A DNA stretch of 64,000 nt from Streptomyces albus subsp. albus (GTDB lineage: Bacteria > Actinomycetota > Actinomycetes > Streptomycetales > Streptomycetaceae): NCBI RefSeq assembly GCF_000725885.1, contig NZ_JODR01000030.1, positions 15,808 to 79,807 on the forward strand, read 5' to 3'. Below, piece after piece: positions 1 to 8,624 of this stretch. The notes beneath the pieces are model-generated. The model had not been told where the DNA came from and searched no databases. It was given only the letters and a program-made list of their open reading frames with translations. Position numbers and translations under genes: made by a program. The stretch's first letter is position 1; each line of letters opens with the position of its first letter.

Positions 1-1133
1 TCGGAGTCGGTTGCGCCGGCTCCGGTGCCGGCACCGCTAGGAGCCGTGTCCGTGCCTCGTGCGCCGTTTCCCGTGGGGGCGGCGTCCTCCCCGACGCCCG
101 TGGCGCGAGCGTCACCATCCGGTGCGCTCGGTGCGGCGCCCGCACCTGTTCCCGGACTCGGGGCTGTCCCGTGGGGGCCGGCATCGGCCCCGCCCGTGCC
201 GGGGTTCTCGGGTTTCACCGAGTCACTGTGGTCGTCCTTCTTCTCCTCCTCCGCACGGCGCCTGAGCGGCGAGCCGCCGCCGCAGTACGGGTTCGGAAGG
301 TAGCGCACGTACGCGGTGTGGTCGGAATTGGTCCCTCCGCGTACGGCGTTGACGGTGGAGTTGTTCTCGTTCTGCATGTACGCGAAGTCGAGTTCGCCAC
401 CTCCCTGATGGGTGGGTTGATTCGAGGCGACGATGTGATTCTGCAGGTTGGCCGGCATCCGGCCGGGGCTGCGGTTGAAGTCGGCCAGCACCACCCAGTC
501 CTGGCCGGGGTGGTAGCGCGCCATGAACTGCCGGGCCGTTTCGATGATGTCCTCGGCGTCGTTGGGCGCGGTCGGGCCGTTCGACAGTGCGTGTGCGTTG
601 AAGTACCACGTCTCGCCGAACTGCACGCCCATCATCGGCCGGGAGTTGAACCTGCCGCCCACCGGCAGCTGAACGGCGTCGCGCGCCGTCTCGCGAGAGG
701 CTATCGCCAGACCGTTCCGCTGCTGTCCGGGGTCGGCCCAGTAGATGTTCACGATGTCCGGGCGGCTGTTCGTCCCGATGTTGTACAGGTGCTCGGTGAC
801 GCCGGGTTGCGGGAAGACCCGCTCGCTCTGGTGGGACGACGGCGGCGGTCCGTTGCCGGCCTCCTGGAGCGATGCCACCTGAACACCGTCGTCGTTCAGC
901 ATCCGGCGGATCTGGGTGAGCCAGCGCGACTCCGGGACCGTGCCGTCGATACCGTCCCGCTCGCCGTTCATGTTCCACTGCCCGGCCACCCGGTCGTTCT
1001 CCACCGCGTGAGCGGGCGGGCTGGTCCAGTCGACGGCAACCAGGGCGGGGGCCAGGAAGCCGGCCGCGGCGAGCACAGCGACCCAGCGACGTTTTCCGAG
1101 GCCGTACCGCGAAGCATGCTCGCGCGTGCGCAT
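1..1133 (-). CDS. Secreted CdtB-like endonuclease/phosphatase-fold protein (3' end outside window)
   Basis: Reads leftward from ATG at 1133 with no stop before the window edge (about 377 codons seen). Residues 1-43 form a signal peptide (Arg-rich start, hydrophobic core, cleavage after AHA). Residues about 50-285 follow the cytolethal distending toxin B pattern of the exonuclease/endonuclease/phosphatase fold: GQWNMNG near 51, SLQEAG with Glu91, GTNSRPDIVNIYW near 121, FNAHAL with His181, LADFNRSP with Asp218 and Asn220, and NSDH with Asp271-His272, so all core catalytic residues are present. After Cys284 comes a charged then Gly/Ala/Pro/Thr-rich low-complexity tail, possibly a linker or wall-spanning region. 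CdtA or CdtC partners are not visible in the window. A GAGG lies very close to the ATG, so translation initiation may be weak or the exact start may differ. Family assignment is by motif; target (DNA or phosphoinositide) is unknown. Confidence 0.8.
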   Translation of the reverse strand, partial: MRTREHASRYGLGKRRWVAVLAAAGFLAPALVAVDWTSPPAHAVENDRVAGQWNMNGERDGIDGTVPESRWLTQIRRMLNDDGVQVASLQEAGNGPPPSSHQSERVFPQPGVTEHLYNIGTNSRPDIVNIYWADPGQQRNGLAIASRETARDAVQLPVGGRFNSRPMMGVQFGETWYFNAHALSNGPTAPNDAEDIIETARQFMARYHPGQDWVVLADFNRSPGRMPANLQNHIVASNQPTHQGGGELDFAYMQNENNSTVNAVRGGTNSDHTAYVRYLPNPYCGGGSPLRRRAEEEKKDDHSDSVKPENPGTGGADAGPHGTAPSPGTGAGAAPSAPDGDARATGVGEDAAPTGNGARGTDTAPSGAGTGAGATDS

Positions 1134-1665
1134 TCCTCTTCGAGCCGTTAACGCGGCACGTGATGAGTCGATCAAGAAAATCCCCCCATGGGTTCTGTTT
1201 CGACGGATCAGGCCATCGCAGACGGCGCCGGGTCCCCCACCCGAAGATCCGCAACGCGGCCGGAGCTCGCTGCCCCACTGGGGGCGGGCACTGGACTGCG
1301 CGGTCTTTCGCAGGGCATCGGGTCGGTCCTTGTGAGCAGGAACAAATGCGGCACCGGGCCGGTGCGGGGCCTTCCACGGAGTTGGATGCGAGAGGAAGCG
1401 AGAATGTTTCGACCTGGCTCCATGATTTTTTTGCGCGGCCGGGAACTGACGGCCGTGCTGCTTTCTTGTGCGGGTGGTGACAACAGCCTCTGCCGTCACC
1501 CGCGGCAGTGCCTCACCACCCACGAGTGAGGGAAAGAACAGCATTGCGGCAGTACAGGGCCTCCGCCCTGTCGGACACCCCTTTGGGGATCGTGTGGCCC
1601 GCGCGCACGAGGACCGGGTCGCCGGTCGCCTGACGTATCAACCGACCGTGATCCGCCAACCAGGA
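1134..1665. other. Intergenic region, no gene recognised
   Basis: No convincing coding frame was found on either strand. It should hold the promoter of the CdtB-like gene near its left end. Two perfect hairpins lie at its right side: 1554-1571 (ACAGGGC, 4-nt loop, GCCCTGT) and one overlapping the end of the sugar operon at 1648-1669. Confidence 0.5.
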
Positions 1666-1669
1666 TCAC
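1648..1669 (-). terminator. Hairpin at the 3' end of the sugar operon
   Basis: Perfect 7-bp stem GTGATCC / GGATCAC with an 8-nt loop, overlapping the stop codon of the isomerase-like gene. No U-tract follows, as is common in Streptomyces terminators. Confidence 0.45.
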
Positions 1670-2541
1670 ATCGACGACAGACCCTCGGGCGCGGCCGGTT
1701 CCAGGGCGTGCTGCCGGTAGCGTTCGGCCGTCTCCGCGAGGACTTCCGTGCCGTCCCGCTCCCACAGCCGGGAGTTGAACAGCTCCACCTCGACGGGGCC
1801 CCGGTAGCCGGCCGCGTCGACCAGGCGGCGGAACCCCCGCAGATCGACGCACCCGTCACCGAGCTGCCCCCGCCCCAGCAGGGCGCCCTCGGGCAGCGGG
1901 GTGACCCAGTCCGCGAGCTGGAAGGCGGCGATACGGTCACCGCGGCCCGCGCGGGCGATCTGCTCGGGCGCCCGGTCGTCCCACCACAGGTGGTAGGTGT
2001 CCACGACGACGCCGACCTGTCCGGCGGGAAACCGCTCGGCCAGGTCGAGGGCCTGGTCGAGGGTGGAGACGACGCACCGGTCGGAGGCGAACATCGGGTG
2101 CAGCGGTTCGATCGCCAGGCGCACCCCGCGGTCGCGGGCGTCGTCGCAGAGCGCGGCGAGCGCGTCCGCGACCCTCTCCCGGGCGCCGGCCAGGTCACGG
2201 CTGCCGGCGGGCAGCCCTCCCGAGACGAGGACGAGGGTGCTCGTGCCGAGTGCGGCGGCCTCGTCCAGGGCGGCACGGTTGTCGTCCAGGGCGCGGCGCC
2301 GTGCGGCAGGATCGGGGGCGGTCAGGAAGCCGCCGCGGCACAGCGAGGTGACGGTCAGTCCGGCGTCGCGCACCAGCCGGGCCGCCGCCGCCAGGCCGTA
2401 CTGCTGCACGGGTTCGCGCCACAGGCCGACCTGGGTGACGCCGACCCGGGCACAGGCCTCGGCGAGGCCGGGCAGCGAGAGCTGTCTGACGGTCTCGTGG
2501 TTGATGGAGAAACGGGCCAGGTCCGGCTGCGGCGTCGTCAC
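1666..2541 (-). CDS. Sugar phosphate isomerase/epimerase-like TIM-barrel protein
   Basis: 291 aa, AP-endonuclease-2 / xylose-isomerase-like TIM barrel. Typical metal-site elements are visible: AIEPLHP (Glu), VVVDTYHLWWD (Asp and His), FQLADWV (Asp) and a C-terminal VEVELFNSRLW. Starts with GTG whose first bases overlap the TGA of the upstream gene (GTGA), so it is translationally coupled as the last gene of a three-gene operon. Probably isomerises a keto- or aldo-sugar intermediate produced by the upstream dehydrogenase; the substrate cannot be read from sequence. Cytoplasmic, no signal peptide. Confidence 0.85.
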   Translation of the reverse strand: MTTPQPDLARFSINHETVRQLSLPGLAEACARVGVTQVGLWREPVQQYGLAAAARLVRDAGLTVTSLCRGGFLTAPDPAARRRALDDNRAALDEAAALGTSTLVLVSGGLPAGSRDLAGARERVADALAALCDDARDRGVRLAIEPLHPMFASDRCVVSTLDQALDLAERFPAGQVGVVVDTYHLWWDDRAPEQIARAGRGDRIAAFQLADWVTPLPEGALLGRGQLGDGCVDLRGFRRLVDAAGYRGPVEVELFNSRLWERDGTEVLAETAERYRQHALEPAAPEGLSSM

Positions 2542-3716
2542 TGGGGCACTCCGTGGACGGTGAGGAGCTGCCGGATGCGGGCCCCGGCCAGCTCCGGGTC
2601 GGGGAAGAGGCCGAGGCCGTCGGCCAGTTCGTAGGCCCGCGCCAGATGGGGCAGGGAGCGGGCGGACTGGAGGCCGCCGACCATCGTGAAGTGGTCCTGG
2701 TGCCCGGCCAGCCAGGCGAGGAGGACGACCCCGGTCTTGTAGTAGCGGGTCGGGGGCCCGAACAGGTGCCGGGCGAGGGGGACGGTGGGGTCGAGTGCGG
2801 CGCGGAAGCCGGCCGTCTCCCCGCTGTCGAGCATGCGTGCCGCTGCGGCGGCCAGCGGGGCGAGGGGGTCGAAGACGCCGAGCAGTGCGTCGCTGTGGCC
2901 CAGCCGGTCGCCCTCGATCAGTTCCGGGTAGTGGAAATCGTCGCCCGTGTAGCAGCGCACACCGTCCGGCAGGCGCCGGCGGAGCCGCACCTCGCGGTCG
3001 GCGTCGAGGAGGGAGACCTTCACACCGTCCACCTTGCCGGGGCGGCGGGCGATGATCCCGAGGAAGGTGTCGGTGGCGGCGTCCAGGTCGCGGCTGCCCC
3101 AGTAGCCCTCCAGCGCCGGGTCGAACATGGGGCCCAGCCAGTGCAGGACGACGGGGCGCCGGGCCTGCCGCAGCAGGTCGTCGTAGAGGCGCGCGTAGTC
3201 CTCGGGGCCGCGGGCGGCGGCGGCCAGCGCCCGGGACGCCATCAGGACGGCCTGGGCCCCGGCCTCCTCGATCGTCTCCAGCTGCGTCTCGTATGCGGCG
3301 CGGACGGCGTCGAGCCCGGCGGGTCCGGAGAGCTGGTCGGTGCTGGCACCGCAGACGATCCGGCCGCCGGCGGCCCGTGCTTCGGCGGCCGAGCGGGTGA
3401 TCAGTTCGGCGGCGACGGGCCAGTCCAGCCCCATGCCGCGCTGTGCGGTGTCCATGGCTTCGGCGACACCGAGACCGTGCGCCCACAGATGGCGGCGGAA
3501 GGCGAGGGTGGCGTCCCAGTCGACGGCGGCGGGACCGCCGGGATGGGTGTCCGCGAACGGGTCGGCCACCACATGGGCGGCGGCGAGGACGGTGCGGGAC
3601 GCGGGCGGGGCGTGGCGGCCCTGCGCGCGCACGGCGGGGTCGGGTTCGGCGCGGGGGCGGTAGGTGCGCAGGCCGCCGTCGGCGCCGGGCAGCCGTACGG
3701 TTGCCGTGGCGCTCAC
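2538..3716 (-). CDS. DUF993-type dihydrodipicolinate-synthase-like protein
   Basis: 392 aa. Start GTG overlaps the stop of the upstream oxidoreductase by 4 bp. Matches the DUF993 / dihydrodipicolinate synthase family usually found next to Gfo/Idh/MocA oxidoreductases in actinobacterial sugar operons: VLAAAHVVADPFADTHPGG near the start, VVLHWLGPMFDPALEGYWG in the middle and RYYKTGVVLLAWLAGHQDHF near the end. The predicted fold is an aldolase-type TIM barrel, so an aldol cleavage or related step on a sugar acid is plausible but unproven. A longer reading frame extends upstream inside the previous gene, but the overlap geometry supports this start. Confidence 0.8.
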   Translation of the reverse strand: MSATATVRLPGADGGLRTYRPRAEPDPAVRAQGRHAPPASRTVLAAAHVVADPFADTHPGGPAAVDWDATLAFRRHLWAHGLGVAEAMDTAQRGMGLDWPVAAELITRSAAEARAAGGRIVCGASTDQLSGPAGLDAVRAAYETQLETIEEAGAQAVLMASRALAAAARGPEDYARLYDDLLRQARRPVVLHWLGPMFDPALEGYWGSRDLDAATDTFLGIIARRPGKVDGVKVSLLDADREVRLRRRLPDGVRCYTGDDFHYPELIEGDRLGHSDALLGVFDPLAPLAAAAARMLDSGETAGFRAALDPTVPLARHLFGPPTRYYKTGVVLLAWLAGHQDHFTMVGGLQSARSLPHLARAYELADGLGLFPDPELAGARIRQLLTVHGVPQ

Positions 3717-4864
3717 AGCACCGGCTCCGGGACGGTCAGCCGGCGGCCCTCGGCGAAGGAGCGCAGGCCCAGTTCGGCGAGCTGGACACCCCGGGCGCCG
3801 GCCAGCAGGTCCCAGGTGTAGGGGGTGCCGAGGGCGACATGACGCAGGAAGAGCTCCCACTGGGCCTTGAATCCGTTGTCGAACTCGCCGTTGTCGGGTA
3901 CCTCCTGCCAGTGGTCGCGGAAGGTCTCGGTGGCGGGCAGGTCGGGGTTCCACACGGGTTTGGGGGTGGCGGAACGGTGCTGGGCGCGGCAGCGGCGCAA
4001 CCCGGCCACCGCGGAGCCCTCCGTTCCGTCCACCTGGAACTCGACCAGTTCGTCACGGTGCACGCGGACCGCCCACGAGGAGTTGATCTGGGCGACGATG
4101 CCGCCCTCCAGTTCGAAGATGCCGTACGCGGCGTCGTCGGCGGTGGCCGCATAGGGTTCGCCGTTCTCGTCCCAGCGGCGCGGGATGTGGGTGGCGACGT
4201 GGGCCTGCACGGAGGTGACGCGGCCGAAGAGATTGTGCAGCACGTACTCCCAGTGCGGAAACATGTCCATGACGATGCCGCCGCCGTCCTCGGCACGGTA
4301 GTTCCAGGAAGGACGCTGCGCCTCCTGCCAGTCCCCCTCGAAGACCCAATAGCCGAACTCGCCGCGCACGGAGAGGATGCGGCCGAAGAATCCGCCGTCG
4401 ACGAGGCGTTTGAGTTTCAGCAGCCCCGGCAGGAACAGCTTGTCCTGCACGACGCCGTGCCGGACGCCGGCCCGCTGCGCGAGCCGCGCCAGTTCGAGGG
4501 CGCCCTCCAGTCCGGTGGCGGTGGGCTTCTCGGTGTAGACGTGCTTGCCCGCGGCGATGGCGCGGCGCAGCGCCTCCTCACGGGCCGAGGTGACCTGCGC
4601 GTCGAAGTAGATCTCTACGGTGGGGTCGGCCAGCACCGCGTCGAGGTCGGTCGTCCACTCGCTGAGGCCGTGCCGCCGGGCGAGCGCTTCGAGGGCGTGT
4701 TCGCGCCGGCCGACCAGCACCGGCTCGGGCATCAGTGACGTGCCGTCACCCAGGTCGAGGCCGCCTTGCTCGCGGAGGGCGAGGAGGGAGCGGACGAGGT
4801 GCTGCCGGTATCCCATGCGTCCGGTCACGCCGTTCATGGCGATCCGTACGGTCCTGACACTCAC
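3713..4864 (-). CDS. Gfo/Idh/MocA family NAD(P)-dependent sugar oxidoreductase
   Basis: 383 aa. N-terminal Rossmann domain (RIAMNGVTGRMGYRQH, residues about 5-20), the family signature YTEKPTATGLEGALEL near residue 95, and a C-terminal alpha/beta substrate domain. Start GTG at 4864 is chosen because GGGAG lies 4 nt upstream; an upstream in-frame extension runs through the operator and is not credible. First gene of the operon. It probably oxidises a sugar, inositol or sugar derivative to the keto form handled by the two following gene products. A LacI/GalR-type operator lies 40-51 bp upstream of the start, so induction by a sugar effector is expected; no LacI gene is in the window. Confidence 0.85.
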   Translation of the reverse strand: MSVRTVRIAMNGVTGRMGYRQHLVRSLLALREQGGLDLGDGTSLMPEPVLVGRREHALEALARRHGLSEWTTDLDAVLADPTVEIYFDAQVTSAREEALRRAIAAGKHVYTEKPTATGLEGALELARLAQRAGVRHGVVQDKLFLPGLLKLKRLVDGGFFGRILSVRGEFGYWVFEGDWQEAQRPSWNYRAEDGGGIVMDMFPHWEYVLHNLFGRVTSVQAHVATHIPRRWDENGEPYAATADDAAYGIFELEGGIVAQINSSWAVRVHRDELVEFQVDGTEGSAVAGLRRCRAQHRSATPKPVWNPDLPATETFRDHWQEVPDNGEFDNGFKAQWELFLRHVALGTPYTWDLLAGARGVQLAELGLRSFAEGRRLTVPEPVL

Positions 4865-5256
4865 GTTGCTCCCTTTCCCCTTCCGCTCGGCGGACGGCGG
4901 GCAGTAAGCGCTTTCTATCGCGGCGCGGACCACGCTAGCCCCCGTCCCCGCGGCCTCACAAGAGGCGCGGAAGCGGCATGAGGCACCAGGCGCCCCGGCC
5001 CGGACGGGCGGCGCGGCGGCGGGGCGAGTGGCGCGGCGTGGGCCACGGGTCGGCCTGCCCCGGCTCGGCGAACTGCTGTGCCACCGACGGGAGCTGACAG
5101 CCCCTGCTCGCGACCGGCGGCACCGTGTGACACCGGCTGCGGGTGCGGTACCCCGCGGACGGTCCGTCGCACGGGTTTCGTCCGGGTGCCCGCGGTGACA
5201 CGTGCGGCGGGAAGCCGTACCCGTGTCGGAGGCCGTCCGGTGAGAAAGCGTCAGCC
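4865..5256. other. Divergent intergenic region between sugar operon and nuo-like operon
   Basis: Contains the promoter and LacI-type operator of the leftward sugar operon (near 4904) and must hold the promoter of the rightward nuo-like operon. The stretch 4930-5230 is very GC-rich and I see no gene in it. Confidence 0.5.
4904..4915. promoter_or_regulatory. LacI/GalR-type operator
   Basis: GTAAGCGCTTTC: an imperfect palindrome centred on AAGCGCTT with the central CpG typical of LacI/GalR-family operators. It is 39 bp upstream of the oxidoreductase start, a position suited to repression of the sugar operon. Confidence 0.65.
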
Positions 5257-5619
5257 ATGATGTCCCCGATGTCCGTCTGGGAGCCCGTGCTGGTGCTGCT
5301 CGGCGTCGTGAGCGGCGGCGTCGCGGCGCTCCACGGGTTGGGGGCCTGGCTGCGGACGGGCCGCGCGCTGCCCGACGCGGGAGCGTTCAGCGGGGGTCTG
5401 CCGCCCCGCGAACACGCCTTCTCCCGGTTCCACGTGCGCTGGTACCCGGTGACGATGATCTTCCTGGCGTTCGACATGGAGATGCTCTTCATGTACCCGT
5501 GGGTCCGGGTCGTGCGCACGATGGGCGTCCCCGCGGTCGTCGAGATGTTCCTCTTCCTCGCCGTCCTGCTCACCGCCGTGGTCTACGCCTGGCGGGAAGG
5601 GGCACTGCGGTGGGCCTGA
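5257..5619 (+). CDS. nuoA: NuoA-like subunit of a complex-I-related membrane module
   Basis: 120 aa, three predicted membrane helices. The NuoA hallmark FDMEMLFMYPW (acidic residues in helix 2, followed by a Phe/Pro/Trp loop) is at about residues 70-80, and HAFSRFHVRWYPVTMIFLAF precedes it. Start ATG ATG at 5257/5260 with a weak GAGAAAG upstream. First gene of an eight-gene operon with short spacings and overlaps. It anchors the junction between membrane arm and hydrophilic arm in canonical complex I. Here no NuoC, E, F, G or I is encoded, so it cannot form a complete NADH dehydrogenase on its own. Confidence 0.85.
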   Translation: MMSPMSVWEPVLVLLGVVSGGVAALHGLGAWLRTGRALPDAGAFSGGLPPREHAFSRFHVRWYPVTMIFLAFDMEMLFMYPWVRVVRTMGVPAVVEMFLFLAVLLTAVVYAWREGALRWA

Positions 5620-6818
5620 GAACAGCGTTGCGCCGGATCGCCGCCACGCGGGTGGCGGTGCTGCTCGTCACCGCTCCCGGCGCGACGGCCGTGCGGCTGG
5701 CCGTGGAGGCCGGGGTCCGGCGCCGGGGCCCCGCGTGGGGCTGGGCCGAAAGCCCCGCCGCCGCCAACGCCCTGCTGGTCGCCGCGGGACCGGGCCACCA
5801 GGCCGGCGGCACCCTCCCGGACTCGCTCCCCGGCCGGCTGTGGGACCTGCTCCCCCACCCCAAGGCGCGGGCCACCGCGGCAGGCGAGGACGAGGCCGGT
5901 CCCGCGCTGGACTCGCTGGCCGAGGCACTGGCCGCGGGACCGGGGTGGCGGTCCGGGTCCGCACCCGGCGGCCCCGGCCGGCAGGCGCGCAAGGGCGCGG
6001 GCGGTCAGGACACGGAGCTGGTGGCGGGGCTGCCGATGGCGGAGCGGGGGGACGACCGGGACGGGCTGCGCCTCGACGTCCTGCACCTGCCGCTGGGTCC
6101 CGCGCTGCCGGACTGGCCGGCCGGGCTGGTCGTGGACGTCGCCCTCCAGGGGGATGTCGTCCAGGAGGCGCGGGTGCGTCCCCTGTCCGGGCCCGGTGCC
6201 CTCCCCCCGTCCGGGGATGCCCTGCCGTACTGGGACGAGCCGTGGCTGCGGGCCGCGCACGGCGAGTCGGTGTCGGAGGGCGCCGCGCACCGGCGGCGGT
6301 GCGCGGCGCACCTCGACAGCCTGGGGCGGATGCTGGGCGTCGCCGGCTGGCCCGGCCCGGCCGACCGGGCGCGGCGGTTGCGTGACGCCGCACTGCGGGG
6401 TGCCCCGGCCGGAGTGCTGCTGCCGGGGGTGCAAGCGCTTCGGCGGCGCGTCGAACGGTCCCGTACGTTGCGCGGACTGGTGCGGGGCCTCGGTCCGCTG
6501 CCGGCGGCGCGGGCACGGGAACTGGGGGTGGACGGTCCGGCACTGGCCGCCGCCGGGGACGCCTACGACCGTCTGCTCCGCTGGCCGACCGAGGCCGAAC
6601 GGTCAGCGGCGGGCGTGGACAGTACGGCACTGTTGGCGGACCGTCGGCCGGTGGGGCCGCGCGGACGGCTGGACGGGCCGCGTCCACCGTCCCGGGCGCT
6701 GCTCGACGCGCTGCCACCGCTGCTGGCCGGTGCGGAACTGGCGGCGGCCCGGCTGATCGTGGCCAGTCTCGACCCGGATCCGGACGAGCTGCTGGGCGAA
6801 GAGGCGCCGCATGGCTGA
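5610..6818 (+). CDS. Cysteine-poor protein resembling a degenerate NuoB-NuoD fusion
   Basis: 402 aa, GTG start overlapping the end of nuoA by 10 bp. Residues about 10-110 recall NuoB: ANALLVAAGPGHQAGG then LWDLLPHPKARATAAG aligns with the NuoB stretch around the 'VAG..P.L...Y.QMP.P' motif, but the four Fe-S cysteines are absent. Residues about 200-390 recall NuoD: ALPYWDEPWL, HLDSLGRMLGVAGWP, a pseudo 'LRGLVRGLGPLPAARARELG' segment matching the NuoD 'GIGVL..E.A...GVTGP' region, and GDAYDRLLRWP. Only one Cys is present in the protein. It lies exactly where nuoB, C and D would be. I infer a structural connector without redox centres or quinone chemistry. Alternative: an unrelated lineage-specific protein; homology is by eye. 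Confidence 0.55.
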   Translation: MGLRTALRRIAATRVAVLLVTAPGATAVRLAVEAGVRRRGPAWGWAESPAAANALLVAAGPGHQAGGTLPDSLPGRLWDLLPHPKARATAAGEDEAGPALDSLAEALAAGPGWRSGSAPGGPGRQARKGAGGQDTELVAGLPMAERGDDRDGLRLDVLHLPLGPALPDWPAGLVVDVALQGDVVQEARVRPLSGPGALPPSGDALPYWDEPWLRAAHGESVSEGAAHRRRCAAHLDSLGRMLGVAGWPGPADRARRLRDAALRGAPAGVLLPGVQALRRRVERSRTLRGLVRGLGPLPAARARELGVDGPALAAAGDAYDRLLRWPTEAERSAAGVDSTALLADRRPVGPRGRLDGPRPPSRALLDALPPLLAGAELAAARLIVASLDPDPDELLGEEAPHG

Positions 6819-7740
6819 GACGGCACCGCTGTGGGCGGTTGTGGTGCTGCCCCTCGCCCTCGTCGTTCTGGCCGGTGTCGCCGCGGGCGCCGATGCGGTG
6901 CTCTCGGCCGCGCACGGTGGTGCGGGCGCCTGGCGCCGGGCGGCCGACCCGTGGCGGGAGGCGGTGCGGCTGCTGGTCCAGCAGCCGCGGCGGACGCGGG
7001 CCGCCGACCGGTGGCTGGGCCGGATCGGCATCGGCCTGGTGCCGGTGGCGGCGGTGCTGGCGGCTGCGGTGGTGCCGTGGGGCCTGCGGCCCGTGACGGA
7101 TCCCGCGGTGGGCGTCGTGTGGTTCAACGCGATGGAGGCGCTGGCCTGGGCCGCGGTCTGGCTGGCGGGGTGGGGGCCGAACTCGGCGTTCTCGCTGGTG
7201 GGCGGCTACCGGTTCCTCGCCCAGGGACTGGCGTACGAGCTGCCGCACATGCTGGCGCTGACGACGGCGGCGCTGGGCGCGGAGTCGCTGCGGGTGGGCG
7301 CGGTGGTGGCGGCGCAGCGCGGGCTGTGGTTCGTGGTCTGGATGCCGGTGGCGTTCGCGGTCCATCTGCTGAGTGCGGCGGCGCTGGCGTTCTGGGGGCC
7401 GTTCGCCCATCCGCTGGGGCGGGACGTGGCGGGCGGGGCGGCGGCCGAGTGGAGCGGCCCGGACCGGCTTGTGCTGCTGGCGGGACGGTGGCTGCTGCTG
7501 GCGGCCGGTGCGGCGTTCGCCGTTCCGCTGTTCCTGGGCGGCGGGCACGGCCCGTTGCTGCCCGCCTGGCTGTGGACGGTCGTCAAGACGGCGGCGGTGC
7601 TGGCCGCGCTGCTGGGCCTGCGGCATCTGGTGCCGACCGTGCGCATGGACCGGTACATGGAGGTCGCGTGGCTGGTGCTGGTGCCGCTGACGCTGCTTCA
7701 GGCCCTCGTGGTCGCGGTCGTGGTGCTCGGCCGCCGGTAG
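6811..7740 (+). CDS. nuoH: NuoH-like membrane subunit
   Basis: 309 aa with about eight hydrophobic segments; overlaps the preceding gene by 8 bp. GWGPNSAFSLVGGYRFLAQG followed by LAYELPHMLAL corresponds to the NuoH loop and helix 'SNSKYSLLGAMRA.AQ..SYE'. The usual PFDLPEAE...EYSGMKF quinone-loop region is present only in altered form (AFWGPFAHPLGRD then AEWSGPDRL), so several conserved acidic residues are replaced. This fits a module that no longer performs standard ubiquinone/menaquinone reduction. Confidence 0.75.
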   Translation: MAETAPLWAVVVLPLALVVLAGVAAGADAVLSAAHGGAGAWRRAADPWREAVRLLVQQPRRTRAADRWLGRIGIGLVPVAAVLAAAVVPWGLRPVTDPAVGVVWFNAMEALAWAAVWLAGWGPNSAFSLVGGYRFLAQGLAYELPHMLALTTAALGAESLRVGAVVAAQRGLWFVVWMPVAFAVHLLSAAALAFWGPFAHPLGRDVAGGAAAEWSGPDRLVLLAGRWLLLAAGAAFAVPLFLGGGHGPLLPAWLWTVVKTAAVLAALLGLRHLVPTVRMDRYMEVAWLVLVPLTLLQALVVAVVVLGRR

Positions 7741-7761
7741 GGGAATGGGGAGGTTCCGCTC

Positions 7762-8325
7762 GTGTTCGGCGACGTGGTGTTCTGGGTGCTGTCGGCCGTG
7801 GCCGTGGCGGCCGGGGTCATGGTCTTCCGTTTCGACTCGATGGCCCGCGCCACCTACGCGCTGCTGCTGTCCCTGCTGTGCGTGGGCGGCCTGGTGGTCC
7901 GGCTGGGCCTGGACTACCTGGGCGTCGTCATCGTGCTGATGATGACGGTCGAAATGGCCCTGATGGCCGTGTTCATGGTGATGTACATGATGAACCCGGC
8001 TGGGCTGATGCCGATGTCCATGCTGCACAACACCAAGGGCGCCGCCGTGGTGTGCGGGGGGCTGTTCGTGCTGCTGGCCGCCGGGATCGTGCTCGCGCCC
8101 TGGCCGCACCGGCGGGGCCGACCGGGCGACGATGCGACCCGGGCGCTGGGCGAGTCGCTGATGGGCCCGCACATGCTGACGATGATGACGCTGGGCCTCG
8201 CCCTGTTCGCCACCATCGTCGCCACCGTCGTGCTGGCCACCCGCCGGGGCCGCTACGACCGCTTCGGGGACGCTCTGCGGGCGCCCCGGGCGGACGATCC
8301 CGCGCGCGGAGGTGTCGGACGGTGA
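7762..8325 (+). CDS. nuoJ: NuoJ-like membrane subunit
   Basis: 187 aa, five predicted helices, GTG start with GGGGAGG 9 nt upstream. The NuoJ-type third helix with conserved Gly-Val and aromatic residues is seen in LDYLGVVIVLMMTVEM, followed by a Met-rich loop (MNPAGLMPMSMLHN). The end overlaps the start of nuoK by 4 bp. Confidence 0.75.
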   Translation: MFGDVVFWVLSAVAVAAGVMVFRFDSMARATYALLLSLLCVGGLVVRLGLDYLGVVIVLMMTVEMALMAVFMVMYMMNPAGLMPMSMLHNTKGAAVVCGGLFVLLAAGIVLAPWPHRRGRPGDDATRALGESLMGPHMLTMMTLGLALFATIVATVVLATRRGRYDRFGDALRAPRADDPARGGVGR

Positions 8326-8624
8326 CCTTGGAGACGACACTGCTGGTGGCCGCGGCGCTGTTCTGCGTCGGCCTGTTCGGCGCGCTGACGCAGCAGTCGG
8401 TCGTGATGCTGATGATGGGGCTGGAACTCATGCTCGGCGGGGTGATCCTGGGCGCGGCCGGGGTCTGGCGCCATCTGTCCCCCACCGCCGACGGGCAGGT
8501 GCTGATCGTGCTGGCCGTGACCGTGATGGCGGTGGAGATGGCCGTCGGCTTCGCCGTCGTCACCGCGCTGTTCCGCACCCGCGAGGCCGATATGACGGAC
8601 ATGGCGGCGGAGCTGCGGGAGTGA
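8322..8624 (+). CDS. nuoK: NuoK-like membrane subunit
   Basis: 100 aa, the usual NuoK length, three helices. Two membrane glutamates used for proton transfer in NuoK are retained: MMGLELMLGG in helix 2 and VMAVEMAVGFAVV in helix 3. GTG start overlaps the nuoJ stop; the stop overlaps the start of nuoL (GTGA), indicating tight translational coupling. Confidence 0.85.
   Translation: MTLETTLLVAAALFCVGLFGALTQQSVVMLMMGLELMLGGVILGAAGVWRHLSPTADGQVLIVLAVTVMAVEMAVGFAVVTALFRTREADMTDMAAELRE

Noticed and set aside
1134..1665. Short reading frames in the gap right of the CdtB-like gene
   Set aside because: No family motif, poor codon bias and mutual overlap on both strands.
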